64,000 nucleotides of DNA, from positions 2,764,536-2,828,535 of the forward strand of contig NC_134524.1 of assembly GCF_027942865.1 (NCBI RefSeq). The letters run 5' to 3'. Origin of the DNA: Odontesthes bonariensis. Taxonomy: Eukaryota > Chordata > Actinopteri > Atheriniformes > Atherinopsidae. Shown here piece by piece: positions 54,101 through 62,923 of this stretch (the stretch's first letter is position 1; each line of letters begins with the position of its first letter). Below the pieces are notes generated by a model. The model made no database searches. It had not been told where the DNA came from and saw only the letters and a program-made list of their open reading frames with translations. The translations under genes and the position numbers were made by a program.

Positions 54101-56295
54101 GGGATCAACAAAGAGGCTGGGATGACCCGCAGCTACCATCAGAACTATTGCAGCAGTGGAGAACCTGGGAGGAAGAGTTGCAGTACCTCCCTCAAGTCCT
54201 GCTGCCCCGCCCTTACCTGCCATCACACCTCACCGAGTCTGTCGAAGAGAGGGAGATTCACATATTTTGTGATGCCTCCGAACAGGCCTATGGCACTGTG
54301 GTCTACCTGAGAACCGTGATGAGTGATGGGAGCGCACATCTGGCTTTCCTGCTGGCACGCTCAAGAGTAGCCCCCAAACGTGTGCTCTCCATGCCCAGAC
54401 TCGAACTGTGTGGTGCCCTCTGCGGAGCTCGTCTCTGCAGTCTCCTCGAGAATGAGCTCAGCCTAGACATCAAGCGAACAGTGCTGTGGTCGGATTCCAC
54501 TACAGTACTCACCTGGCTGAGTTCTGAGTCATGCCGCTTCAAGATTTTCGTAGGCACCCGCATAGCCGAGATCCAAGAGCTCACCCACCTTCATTCTTGG
54601 CGCTATGTCGACTCAGCCCAGAACCCCGCTGACGACATAACCCGGGGAAAGTCGCTTCTGGAGTTGAGTAGACCAAACCGGTGGAGCCAAGGTCCTCCTT
54701 TCCTGCTCCTACCCCAAGACCAGTGGCCCTCGGAGCCAAGCAGCCCCAGTACTCAGCCTCCCGATCCTGCAGAGCTCCGTAAAGACATTTTCTGCGGAGT
54801 TTCTACAACAGCTCACCCTGCCACACCGAGCTTCAGCGAGTATGACACCTGGATGCAGGTGTTGGAAGCTACCATCACGCAGGTGCACGGGGCGGCCACC
54901 GGAGACAGAACACCTTCTGCTGAAGACTATCGTCAGGCAGAAATCGTGGTCCTGAGAAGAGCTCAACAGGAGAGCTTTCCTGATGAGTACCGTCTCCTCA
55001 AGTCAGGCAAATCTATCAGCCGTAGCAGTCGTCTCATTGCTCTCGCCCCTGAGTTCGACTCTGAGAGTGAGGTAATTCGAGTAGGTGGACGTCTTCGTCG
55101 CTCTGAGGATCTTGCCTACTCCAGTCTCCATCCAGTTGTCTTGGATCCAACACACCCAGTCACCCGTCTGCTCATTCAGGACTTCGACAATCGCCTGCTA
55201 CACCCAGGACCAGAGAGGGTCTTCGCGGAGATCCGACGTTCCTACTGGATCCTGAGAGGCCGGGAAGCAGTTCGACGCTTCCAGCGAACCTGTACTGAGT
55301 GTCGCCGATGGAGATCCCGACCTACAGTCCCCAAGATGGCTGATCTGCCAGTCGCTCGCCTCCGCCTTTACAAGCCTGTGTTCTACTCGACAGGAATGGA
55401 CTGCTTCGGACCATTCGAAGTAAAATTAGGACGCCGCGTGGAGAAGAGGTGGGGTATCATCTTCAAGTGCCTTACCACCCGAGCCGTTCACCTGGATGTT
55501 CTCACCTCCATCGATACCGATGCCTTCCTCATGGCACTCCGACGGTTCATTGCCCGGAGAGGAACCCCGGCAGAGCTTTACTCAGATCGCGGCACTAACT
55601 TCCGCGGCGGAGAGAGTGAACTTCAAGCAGCCTTCGCCGCCATGACCTCCGACCTGCAAAGGCTCCTCGCTCCTCAGAAGATCAGCTTCCATTTTAATCC
55701 TCCTGCAGCTCCTCACTTTGGGGGAGTGTGGGAGCGAGAGATCCGATCAGTCAAGACGGCGCTCTACACTACAGTTGGAGCTCAACCCCTGCAAGAAGAA
55801 GTCCTCCGTACAGTCCTAGTGGAGGTGGAGGGCATCTTGAACTCAAAACCTCTGGGCTACGTCCCATCCGACGTCAGCGATCCTGATCCAGTGACCCCCA
55901 ACTGTCTTTTGATGGGGCGGCCAAATGGGTCACTCCCCCAAGTGGTCTACCCGAAAGAAGAGATCCTGAGTCGCCGGAGGTGGAAGCATTCACAGGTGCT
56001 GACCGACCACTTCTGGTCCCGTTTCATCCGGCTGTATCTTCCTGGTCTGCAGTCCCGTCAGAAATGGCAGTCATCCTCTGCGGACATCACCAAAGACTCT
56101 GTAGCGATGATCGTGGATCCACAGTTGCCACGGGCTTCCTGGCTCATTGGTCGCATCTCCAAGGTTCACCCCAGTGCGGATGGCCACATCCGGTCAGCCG
56201 ACATCAAGGTAAAGGACAGGACCTTCACCCGACCTGTCGCCCGGTTGGTGATCCTGCCAGCCCTCCCAGGAGAAGCCAGTGGACAGTCGCCTTGA
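51025..56295 (+). CDS. BEL/Pao gag C-terminal part plus complete pol
   Basis: An open frame of 1756 codons; its first ATG lies inside the gag overlap and is probably not a real start. In order: DUF1759-type gag domain (about 51420-51860); CCHC-like knuckles (CAYCDNRAHHLSQC, CWRCARSHQAAQC; about 52084-52230); aspartic protease (LDDGSER, about 52453); reverse transcriptase (LVFNCSF to FYVDNLL, about 53350-53730); RNase H (IFCDASEQAYG, VLWSDSTT; about 54255-54500); integrase zinc-binding region (HPGPE to CTECRRW, about 55200-55305); integrase catalytic core with GMDCFGPF, YSDRGTNF and VWEREI (about 55393-55740); and a C-terminal DUF5641-like region. The RT active site is YVDN, not YVDD; I recall YVDN from fish BEL/Pao copies, so it may be normal. 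No stop codon occurs in pol. Confidence 0.93.
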   Translation: MLRVCSIPPHQWLLQFPTTPSLPPPPVEFKEEPVPSPVVDRLDIMMIELQNLKRESLAAQQSRINPPFVPKPMVSPQPKTTLPPVPPPRANPQPAVLLHPPPPDSGWRSSQAQRPPRPVAVSEFTYRGPRPSIPKLLHRDPGEFARLKMALENLLPPESSELFKYQVLLDHLHLEEAKLIADAYLHSTTPFSDTMNALNEKLGQPHQLALRRIAAVMDSPDIRRGDVVAFERFALQIQSLVGMLKTLGHDGEVELQCGSHVARLLSKLPTEQRAEFRRCMFNRSGQTYTLEDLATWLKYESWCQDFDGLPTQRGAKEKPDTRPPKRSTTVLHGAKGSPLPPANTPSKPKQQPYCAYCDNRAHHLSQCTEVIKLSQEQLTDWIKANKRCWRCARSHQAAQCTLKKPCNICQGHHLQVLHQVNCRPQRSPVPAAVATPGNENSTGVLYLDRPTESGRVLLKVVPVILHHNGKALSTHAVLDDGSERTMLLPTAARKLNLQGTPERLPLRTIRQDVQTLQGACVSFDISTGGEPKQKYRVANAFTATRIDLAEHSYPVESLQRKYKHLRGLPIQPFMKVKPLLLIGSDHPQLITPTEAVRLGPPGGPAAMRTRLGWTLQGPSSLICSSSSPQQCLLTTTTAPQVSELLKHVEKLWQADVIPVKEGKIVTRSREDNYAVDLLELKTVRVDVEGTLRYATPLLRRKNMPPLKATPAAVLPSLRGVERRLQKDPERAKIYSTEIEKLIHAGSVVKLSPSEVTQSEESWYIPHHLVSHNGKHRLVFNCSFQFQGQTLNDQLLPGPALSASLLGVLLRFREHAVAVSGDIKGMFHQIRLRPEDRSLLRFVWRDLHPEEPVAVFEWQVLPFGTTCSPCCATYALQRHTKNHAQADDQLHHSVGQCFYVDNLLQSVPTPEEARGLVDKLRALLSTAGFVLRQWASNEPSAISHLPEDLRSTSAELWLAQEKTDTSEPTLGLSWHFPIDTLTYKHRPISYGVPTMRNIYKVLASQYDPLGFILPYTTRAKMLVRRLWDQQRGWDDPQLPSELLQQWRTWEEELQYLPQVLLPRPYLPSHLTESVEEREIHIFCDASEQAYGTVVYLRTVMSDGSAHLAFLLARSRVAPKRVLSMPRLELCGALCGARLCSLLENELSLDIKRTVLWSDSTTVLTWLSSESCRFKIFVGTRIAEIQELTHLHSWRYVDSAQNPADDITRGKSLLELSRPNRWSQGPPFLLLPQDQWPSEPSSPSTQPPDPAELRKDIFCGVSTTAHPATPSFSEYDTWMQVLEATITQVHGAATGDRTPSAEDYRQAEIVVLRRAQQESFPDEYRLLKSGKSISRSSRLIALAPEFDSESEVIRVGGRLRRSEDLAYSSLHPVVLDPTHPVTRLLIQDFDNRLLHPGPERVFAEIRRSYWILRGREAVRRFQRTCTECRRWRSRPTVPKMADLPVARLRLYKPVFYSTGMDCFGPFEVKLGRRVEKRWGIIFKCLTTRAVHLDVLTSIDTDAFLMALRRFIARRGTPAELYSDRGTNFRGGESELQAAFAAMTSDLQRLLAPQKISFHFNPPAAPHFGGVWEREIRSVKTALYTTVGAQPLQEEVLRTVLVEVEGILNSKPLGYVPSDVSDPDPVTPNCLLMGRPNGSLPQVVYPKEEILSRRRWKHSQVLTDHFWSRFIRLYLPGLQSRQKWQSSSADITKDSVAMIVDPQLPRASWLIGRISKVHPSADGHIRSADIKVKDRTFTRPVARLVILPALPGEASGQSP

Positions 56296-56355
56296 GTTTT
56301 TGTTAGTGGTAACCTTTTGTTGTGAGCAAATGTACTTCATACATTTGGGGGCGGC

Positions 56356-56807
56356 TGTACAAAAGGCCCCTCTGTTTCAGTTCTTTCTACGTCTGAATAA
56401 GGCTGTTTTAGTTTAATGCGTTATTTGGTTGTAGTTTCGGAGTGTCCACCAGGGGGCACTGCAGCCTGTTATGTGCTCGTACCGCCAGTAGAGTTAGACA
56501 TGGTCTCAGAAGTTCGTTTCTCCTGGTGAATGCTTCATGCAAAGTGTGTGTGATTCCTGTCAAGTGTGCGTTTATGCAGAAAGACCACACAGACACACCT
56601 ATATAATACGTGTCACACCTTTTGTCATCCTGTATTCATCTGATGTTCAATACAAACCTAAACGTCAACCCTTGCCTCCTCATTCTCTCCATCCATCTGC
56701 ACATTCATCCTGGCCCAAGTAGTGCTCTGGCCGGCACTCCAGAGTAGTGACAGCTTAACTCCTAAAATAGAGCCCATACAGTCCTTTACTTCATTTCCTC
56801 CACAACA
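56356..56807 (+). repeat. 3' LTR of the BEL/Pao element
   Basis: 452 bp, no difference from the 5' LTR found by eye. Confidence 0.95.
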
Positions 56808-56881
56808 ATTCCTGTAAATGAACAAGAGGACAGTAACTGGACTGGGGCCACCTCCCAGGAGCTCCTCCTCCTATCTCTAAG

Positions 56882-57176
56882 GTGAGCTCCTTCTCTAGGC
56901 CTGACCCCTCGGGTGTGTCCCAGTTTCCCTTTCCTGGGAGGTGAGCTCCTTCTCTAGGCCTGAGCCCTCGGGTGTGTCCCAGTTTCCCTTTCCTGGGAGG
57001 TGAGCTCCTTTTCTAGGCCTGACCCCTCAGGTGTGTCCCAGTTTCCCTTTCCTGGGAGGTGAGCTCCTTCTCTAGGCCTGACCCCTCGGGTGTGTTCCAG
57101 TTTCCCTTTCCTGGGAGGTGAGCTCCTTCTCTAGGCCTGACCCCTCGGGTGTGTTCCAGTTTCCCTTTCCTGGGAG
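56882..57176. repeat. 59-bp minisatellite, 5 units
   Basis: Units start at 56882, 56941, 57000, 57059 and 57118. The left copy has three. Confidence 0.92.
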
Positions 57177-57576
57177 GTGAGCGTTCACAATCTGGTGCTG
57201 CTCCATCAAGGTCTTTGTGTCAATCCAAGCCTGACCCCACCCCTGAGGCAAGGTGCCAGGGGAGACCCTACTAGGAAGGTAACCCCCGACAACAAAGCTC
57301 TCAGGTTCCTGGGAGAACTCAAAGCCCTCCATCACGTTACGGATTCTATTCGTGTTGTGAATGATGCCATCACGGTTTACACTGAGAGCCAACAGGACAG
57401 CAGCTCTGTTTAGAGCCGTGAGACGGTTGTTGGACACTTCTTGCTCTCTTAGATATATTTGGACGATGGGAGCAGTTCCTCTGCAGCAGTCAACCAAAAA
57501 CTGTCCAAAGGTGATGAGCAAAGCGTCCTGTAGCTTTAGACCTCGGTCTCGTCTTAGTTCAGTTAGCTCCTCCCAG
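57072..57576 (-). pseudogene. Right-copy version of the unrecognised open frame
   Basis: Same frame and stop as 2254-2758, with a few amino-acid changes (for example RAAVLL for RGAVLL and RDGI for RDAI). Function unknown; possible exon remnant. Confidence 0.3.
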
Positions 57577-57759
57577 CTGAGTTGTTAGGATCCGTAACCC
57601 AGTCGAGGCTTTTTCAGGTGCTCACCTGTTATCTATTGTCCCCCAAAGTGCTGCAACACTTCATTTCAGTCATTTCAGAGGGGAACATGTCCAGGTTGGC
57701 CCGTTCCAGCTGTTGTTTCCAGAGGTGCATCTTTGGGCAAAATCCATTGTCGGTGCTTG

Positions 57760-58019
57760 TTTTTTTTGTTTATTTTTCTCTCTATCTCCCTCTTTTTCTC
57801 TCTCCTCTCTTTTTTTTCTTTCCCTTTTTCTTTCTCTCTTTTTTTCTTTCTTTTTCTTTTTAATTTTTTTTCTCTTTTTCCTCTTTCTTTTCTTTTTTTC
57901 TCTCATTTTTTTCTCTTTCTCATTTGTTTTATTTTTCCTCTTTTTTTCTCTCTTTTTTTCTCTCTCTCTCTTATTTTTTTCTCTTTTTTAAATTTTTTCT
58001 CTTTTTTTCTCTCCTTTTT

Positions 58020-58115
<96 letters not shown>
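57760..58115. repeat. Pyrimidine-rich tract with (CT)n expansion
   Basis: Counterpart of 2940-3288. 58023-58112 is an uninterrupted (CT)n run not seen in the left copy. Confidence 0.92.
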
Positions 58116-58117
<2 letters not shown>

Positions 58118-58967
58118 CAGATGACGTCAGAAGCGCGGAACGCATTGTTCGGTGGAACCACGGTTCAGAGGTCGCTCATCGTTTGAACACTTGGGGGCGC
58201 TGTTCTCTACAAAAGTAAAATGAATCCCAAACTGTCACAATTGAACTCAATTCATTGCTCTTTTCCATGGCTTCTGGCAGGAAACGTTCTGTGGCTTGGG
58301 ATCACTTCACCTTGGTTTCTCCTAATAAGCTGATACTATTGTACAATATACTGTTGTGTGATGCAAGATGTTTGCTTGTTTTTGTTTTTCAACTGTAAAT
58401 ATAAGCTTTATTATTATTATGGGTATGCATGCTAATATACTTCTCTTCTTAAAATAAGGGGGCAGCACATTTAAGAATCTAAGGTATGTAGGACAATACA
58501 TTCATTTTGGACTTGTTTATTTAGCGCATATCCCAAACAAAGCGCTTACGGCCATTATTCCATACATTTTAAAAAGTGATGGCTTATCTCTTTCTTTTCT
58601 GTCTGCTGAAGGTGCGGTGTTTGATTTGCCCACAAGAACTGGCCTTTCATGCCAACACATCCTCCATGATGGGACACCTCCATCCATCCTGCTGAGAGCC
58701 CTCGGACAACAAAGCAAACCTTCAGCCTGTAACCTGGGGCGGCCATCTTGGACCGGTCATCGCTCCACTCAGTGTAATCTGTCTGGCTGGAGCCATGAAG
58801 CGTCAGCGCATTTAATCAATCACAACTCGTTGAATACAAAACTGATTTTCAACGGATTTTTGTTTCTGCAAACGTGATACATGTAGGCATGATACGGGAC
58901 TCATGAGTCAGCGTATTTTAACATTCATAGTAGGCTCAGCAGTAATAGAATATTCTGCTCTGTAACA
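58116..58967. other. Non-coding spacer (copy of 3289-4165)
   Basis: No gene recognised. Confidence 0.5.
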
Positions 58968-59007
58968 TATATATATAGATATATCTATATCTATATATAT
59001 AGATATA

Positions 59008-59399
59008 TCCATCCATCCATCCATCCATCCATCCATTATCTATACCGCTGAATCCGTCGATCGGGTCGCGGGCGGGCTGGAGCCTATCCCAGCAGTCAAT
59101 GGGCGAGAGGCAGGGTACACCCTGGACAGGCCGCCAGTCCATCGCAGGGCCACATAGAGACAAACGAGACAAACAACCATGCACGCCCACACTCACTCCT
59201 AAGGACAATTTAGAGATGCCAATCAACCTAACATGCATGATTTTTTGGACAGTGGGAGGAAGCCGGAGTACCCGGAGAGAACCCACGCATACACGGGGAG
59301 AACATGCAAACTCCACACAGAAAGGCCCCAGCTGGGTGTTGAACCTGGAACCTTCTTGCTGTGAGGCGACGGTGCTAACCACCACACCACCGTGCAGGT
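59008..59399 (-). mobile_element. L2-like LINE 3' fragment
   Basis: Begins with the (ATCC)n tail (59008-59036) and contains GGCCGCCAGTCCATCGCAGG, CATGCAAACTCCACACAGAA and CTTGCTGTGAGGCGACGGTG, the common teleost L2/Maui-type 3' region as I know it. It sits in a TA/TATC tract at the site where 4204-5303 of the left copy is missing. Confidence 0.85.
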
Positions 59400-60542
59400 G
59401 ATATATAAAAAAAATTATATCCCTGCAGGATTAGTTATTACTAAAGATCAGCTGCTGTTACAGAGAACTAAATAAAATGTAATCAGCTGAAGTGTAGCAG
59501 AGAGGAAGGTGTGGTAGAAACCTTCAGAGGTCTCCATCAGTGGGTCGGGCTGTTGTTTCTGTAGCTTAGCAACAGCTCAGCTGATGATGTCACACACAGC
59601 GTCAGCAGGTAACTCAGGTGAACTCTGTCAGCAGACAACATGGACAGAAACTCACAGCCACCAGTTCAACATCTGGGCTGCAGAGACGCTCCTTCTAAGC
59701 TTTCCAAGCTTATTTGAATCTAAGTTGTATAAATGTACTTCTAAAATACTACGAATAAGTTCAGTTTGTGTATTGTACAAAAATTGTAATGTACTTAGCC
59801 GCTTGTTCTGTATATTTTTTTTGTTTGGAATAAACTAAACTAAACTAACAAAAAAAAAAAAAGGAACAAAAACAGCCTGAAGCAGGTTTAAATGATCAGC
59901 GTTTGAGTTTGAGGTACAATCCAATAAAGTATAAGGGTGTCGTGTGCACACTCTGCCAACGGGTGTTCTGGGTAAGTTGTGCAGCCGTCGGGGCAGAAGA
60001 AGAAGAAGAAGAAGAGTTGTGGACTAAAACAACGTGAGCAGCGCGACAGAGCATCTGAGATTACAGCAGAATGTCTGTTGGGTAAATCTGCTCAGTACCT
60101 GATTGTGTGAGTAACTGAGCAGTTGTAGAAGCAACAAACAGATCAGTTCAGTTTTCTCCTGTTAAACGGTTCAATTCAAAGTAGCGTTAGCCTGCTTAGC
60201 TGCCTTTTCCCTCAGTGCAGCCGTGACGTTTGGACTAAAATGCGTTCACACGTCTGATTCCAACACAACAGACATTTGAAAGAGTTTCATAGCTTGAAGT
60301 TGAGCCTCGTGCCCTTTTAGTGTTGGAACAGCCTTAACTTTCAGCTTCAGTCATCAGCATCATACAGCTGTCTGGGAAGTACAGGGAACAACTCCAAACC
60401 TTTTTCAGACTGTGTTAAAGATTTCTGGGTCTTTGGGGAAGATGATAAGGGTCAACTTTCCCTCGTAACCAAACACACATTTTCTTCAAAAATATCTGTG
60501 TAGCAAGAACATGAAAAGCATGAGAAAAGTTAACATATGACC
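59400..60542. other. Non-coding spacer (copy of 5304-6436)
   Basis: No gene recognised. 60349-60513 is the inverted arm matching 48072-48236. Confidence 0.5.
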
Positions 60543-60548
60543 TTTAAT
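60543..60548 (-). terminator. Candidate poly(A) signal of the 5-finger gene
   Basis: ATTAAA on the minus strand, about 485 nt after the stop codon at 61033. Confidence 0.45.
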
Positions 60549-61032
60549 GAAATGCAGAACAATGAAATACAGACGAGTGTAAAGCTCGACTTCACATCAA
60601 ACTGAAATGATATATTGCTTCTTCAGATGTTTACAGAAATACCCACAGCTGGTGCAAAGCTACTTTGTGGATCTTAACTTTAAACAAAACAAACATGTTC
60701 AGTATAACAGAATAAACATGTTTCTACTTTCAGACAGAATGCATTTTGTTCTGTCCATCAACTCACAATTGATGCCATGTTTGTCTTGAACGTCGGGAGA
60801 TCCGTCCCCAGTTAAAGCAATCCCAACAAATTATAAAGCACTTTCAATGGTTCTTCAAACATGTGCTCCCCACAGAACATTCAGAACTAAAGTCCTGACA
60901 AGAGAAGGTGGTAATCCACAAAGAAGATTTTTAATCTGAACAAAGGAAAGGCTTCTGATCGGTAGTTCCAGTTGCTGCTCCCAGGTGAATATTTGCTTAT
61001 CTGCCGTAAAAATTGATGTTGATTTAAGCCAA

Positions 61033-61479
61033 TCATTTCTCTGCATTGTGACTACGTTGGTGTGTCTTTAGACTACCTAATGTAGTGAAAGCTGCCCCAC
61101 ACTGACCACAGCTGAAAGGTTTCTCTCCTGTGTGAATACGTTGGTGTGTCTTTAGATTAGATAAATCAGTGAAAGCTGTCCCACACTGACTACAGCTGAA
61201 AGGTTTCTCTCCTGTGTGAATACGTTGGTGTGTCTTTAGATTAGATAAATCAGTGAAAGCTGCCCCACACTGACCACAGCTGAAAGGTTTCTCTCCTGTG
61301 TGAATACGTTGGTGCGTCTTTAGATGAAATAATCCAGTGAAAGCTGCCCCACATTGACCACAGCTGTATGGCTTCTCTCCAGTATGAATTATCTGATGAT
61401 ACCTCAGATTTGATCGTTTGATAACTTTCCCACAGTCCTTACAGCAGTGCCATCTGGATCCCTCTTGGGCTCTACGTTT
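61033..61479 (-). CDS. C2H2 zinc-finger protein, last exon, contracted to 5 fingers
   Basis: Right-copy counterpart of the 16-finger exon, with the same KRRAQEGSRWHC entry from a splice acceptor, the same first finger class (KRSNLRYHQIIH) and the same NAEK end. Only five 28-residue fingers remain. Helix segments in order are KRSNLRYH, TGLFHLKTH, TDLSNLKTH, TDLSNLKTH and TTLGSLKTH; finger 4 has CSQCGTAF. Relative to the 16-finger exon, 11 units (924 bp) are missing, which accounts for the change in alignment offset across the exon (54106 to 53180) within 2 bp. The frame is intact, so a short DNA-binding protein could still be made. Confidence 0.88.
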   Translation of the reverse strand, partial: KRRAQEGSRWHCCKDCGKVIKRSNLRYHQIIHTGEKPYSCGQCGAAFTGLFHLKTHQRIHTGEKPFSCGQCGAAFTDLSNLKTHQRIHTGEKPFSCSQCGTAFTDLSNLKTHQRIHTGEKPFSCGQCGAAFTTLGSLKTHQRSHNAEK

Positions 61480-61787
61480 CTGCAATGACAGAGAGGAAGA
61501 AGACTTAGATCCTTTTGAAGTTCACACAAAAGATTTGCCTAAGCTAACCTACGCTAACCAACATATTCTAACTGGAGCTGGACAGACCGAGCCACACAGG
61601 TCTCAATATCTCAGATCAAACGTGAACGCTGAGGGTGCGTTTATAAGTGCCCTCAGCTATCAGCACTGTGCTGATATGTTCTGCACACGTTCAGCTTTTT
61701 AAGCATTAAACTCTGCAGCTCAGAGAGAGGAGATGAAACCAGGAAACACTTTGCTGTTTTTAACCAGGAAAAACACAAACTGAGCAA
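61480..61787 (-). other. Intron side and 5' flank of the 5-finger exon
   Basis: Copy of 8298-8607; no upstream exon recognised. Confidence 0.5.
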
Positions 61788-62923
61788 ATGGAACATTCAT
61801 TAAGTGACTCTAATATTGATATACTTGGAATATGTGAAAGTTGGTTGACACATTCATCATCATCTACAGCAGCTAGCAGCATTCCAGGATATAATGTATT
61901 TAGAAAGGCTAGAGAAGCAGGGCGAGGTGGGGGAGTATTAATCTATGTCAGAGAGAAGTTTCAACATGAACTAATAAGGTGGCCTAAAGACGTTAACGCT
62001 GAGTGTATTGGTCTAAATGCATCACTCTGCTCTGCAATGTCTTTTACTGCGATTTGTGTGGATCCACCTCAGCAAAGGATGTGTTTTATGATCATCTTCA
62101 GACAATCTTAAATCACTGCAACTCGAAGAAGGAAATCATCCTACTCGCTGATTTTAATATCAACTGGAACATCAAGTCAGGGAAAAAATTACAATTTGAG
62201 ACAAATTATGAAAGGAGCGACAAGAATAACTAATACGTCAAATACAACAATTGATCTTATATTTACTAATAATCCTGAAAGACTCTGTAAGACTTTTAAT
62301 CTATTATCTGGCCTGTCAGATCACAATTTTATCTTGTGCTCATGGAAAATTAAGAGGAAGCATTTAATGGCATCCACCAGAGGTCACCAGTTCTACTTCA
62401 TACCCAAAAGCCAGCAACAATTCCTGAATGAGGAAATCCAAAATCTAGAAGGTCTAATATTCTGAAAAATAACGACATTGAGGCTCGCTCAGATAATAAT
62501 AATAATAATAATAAATTTATTTGTATAGCACCTTTCACAGAAAATAAAATTCACAAAGTGCTTCACAATACGATGCAAGTCAACATTTCATATACACACA
62601 TAAGAAAACACAGTAAATGCAGAAAAGCATGAGGCTACAGAGCAGATGGGCACTTTAAGAACAGATAAAAGCTATTTTAAATAGGTGGGACTTCAGATTC
62701 TTTTTGAAAATGTCTAAAGAAGTTGCAGACCGTAGACAGAGAGGAAGAGAGTTCCAAAGAGTTGGAGCCACTACCTCAAAGGCACGATCACGCTTTGTCT
62801 TTAGACATGCTGCAGCTTGGGGATGTCGTCAGGAGACATGGCATTAGTTTTCACAGCTATGCTGATGATACACAGCTTTACATTGCCGTGTCTCCTGATG
62901 ACCTAGAACCAGTTAACGTTCTT
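61788..62923 (+). pseudogene. L2-type LINE 5' half, right copy
   Basis: Same fragment as 8608-9743, including the AAT run and the interspersed repeat, ending at the same TTAA. Small indels place frame breaks slightly differently. Confidence 0.85.

Larger units (their letters stand above)
50177..56812 (+). mobile_element. BEL/Pao LTR retrotransposon with identical LTRs and an empty-site control
   Basis: LTRs at 50182-50633 and 56356-56807 (452 bp each, TG...CA) are identical by eye. Target duplications ATTCC lie at 50177-50181 and 56808-56812. The left segmental copy keeps the unoccupied site GAGATTCCTGTAAATG near 2106, showing one ATTCC. It has a primer site, gag and pol in standard order, and a GGGGGCGGC purine-rich tract before the 3' LTR. 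LTR identity implies recent insertion, after the segmental duplication. Confidence 0.97.
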
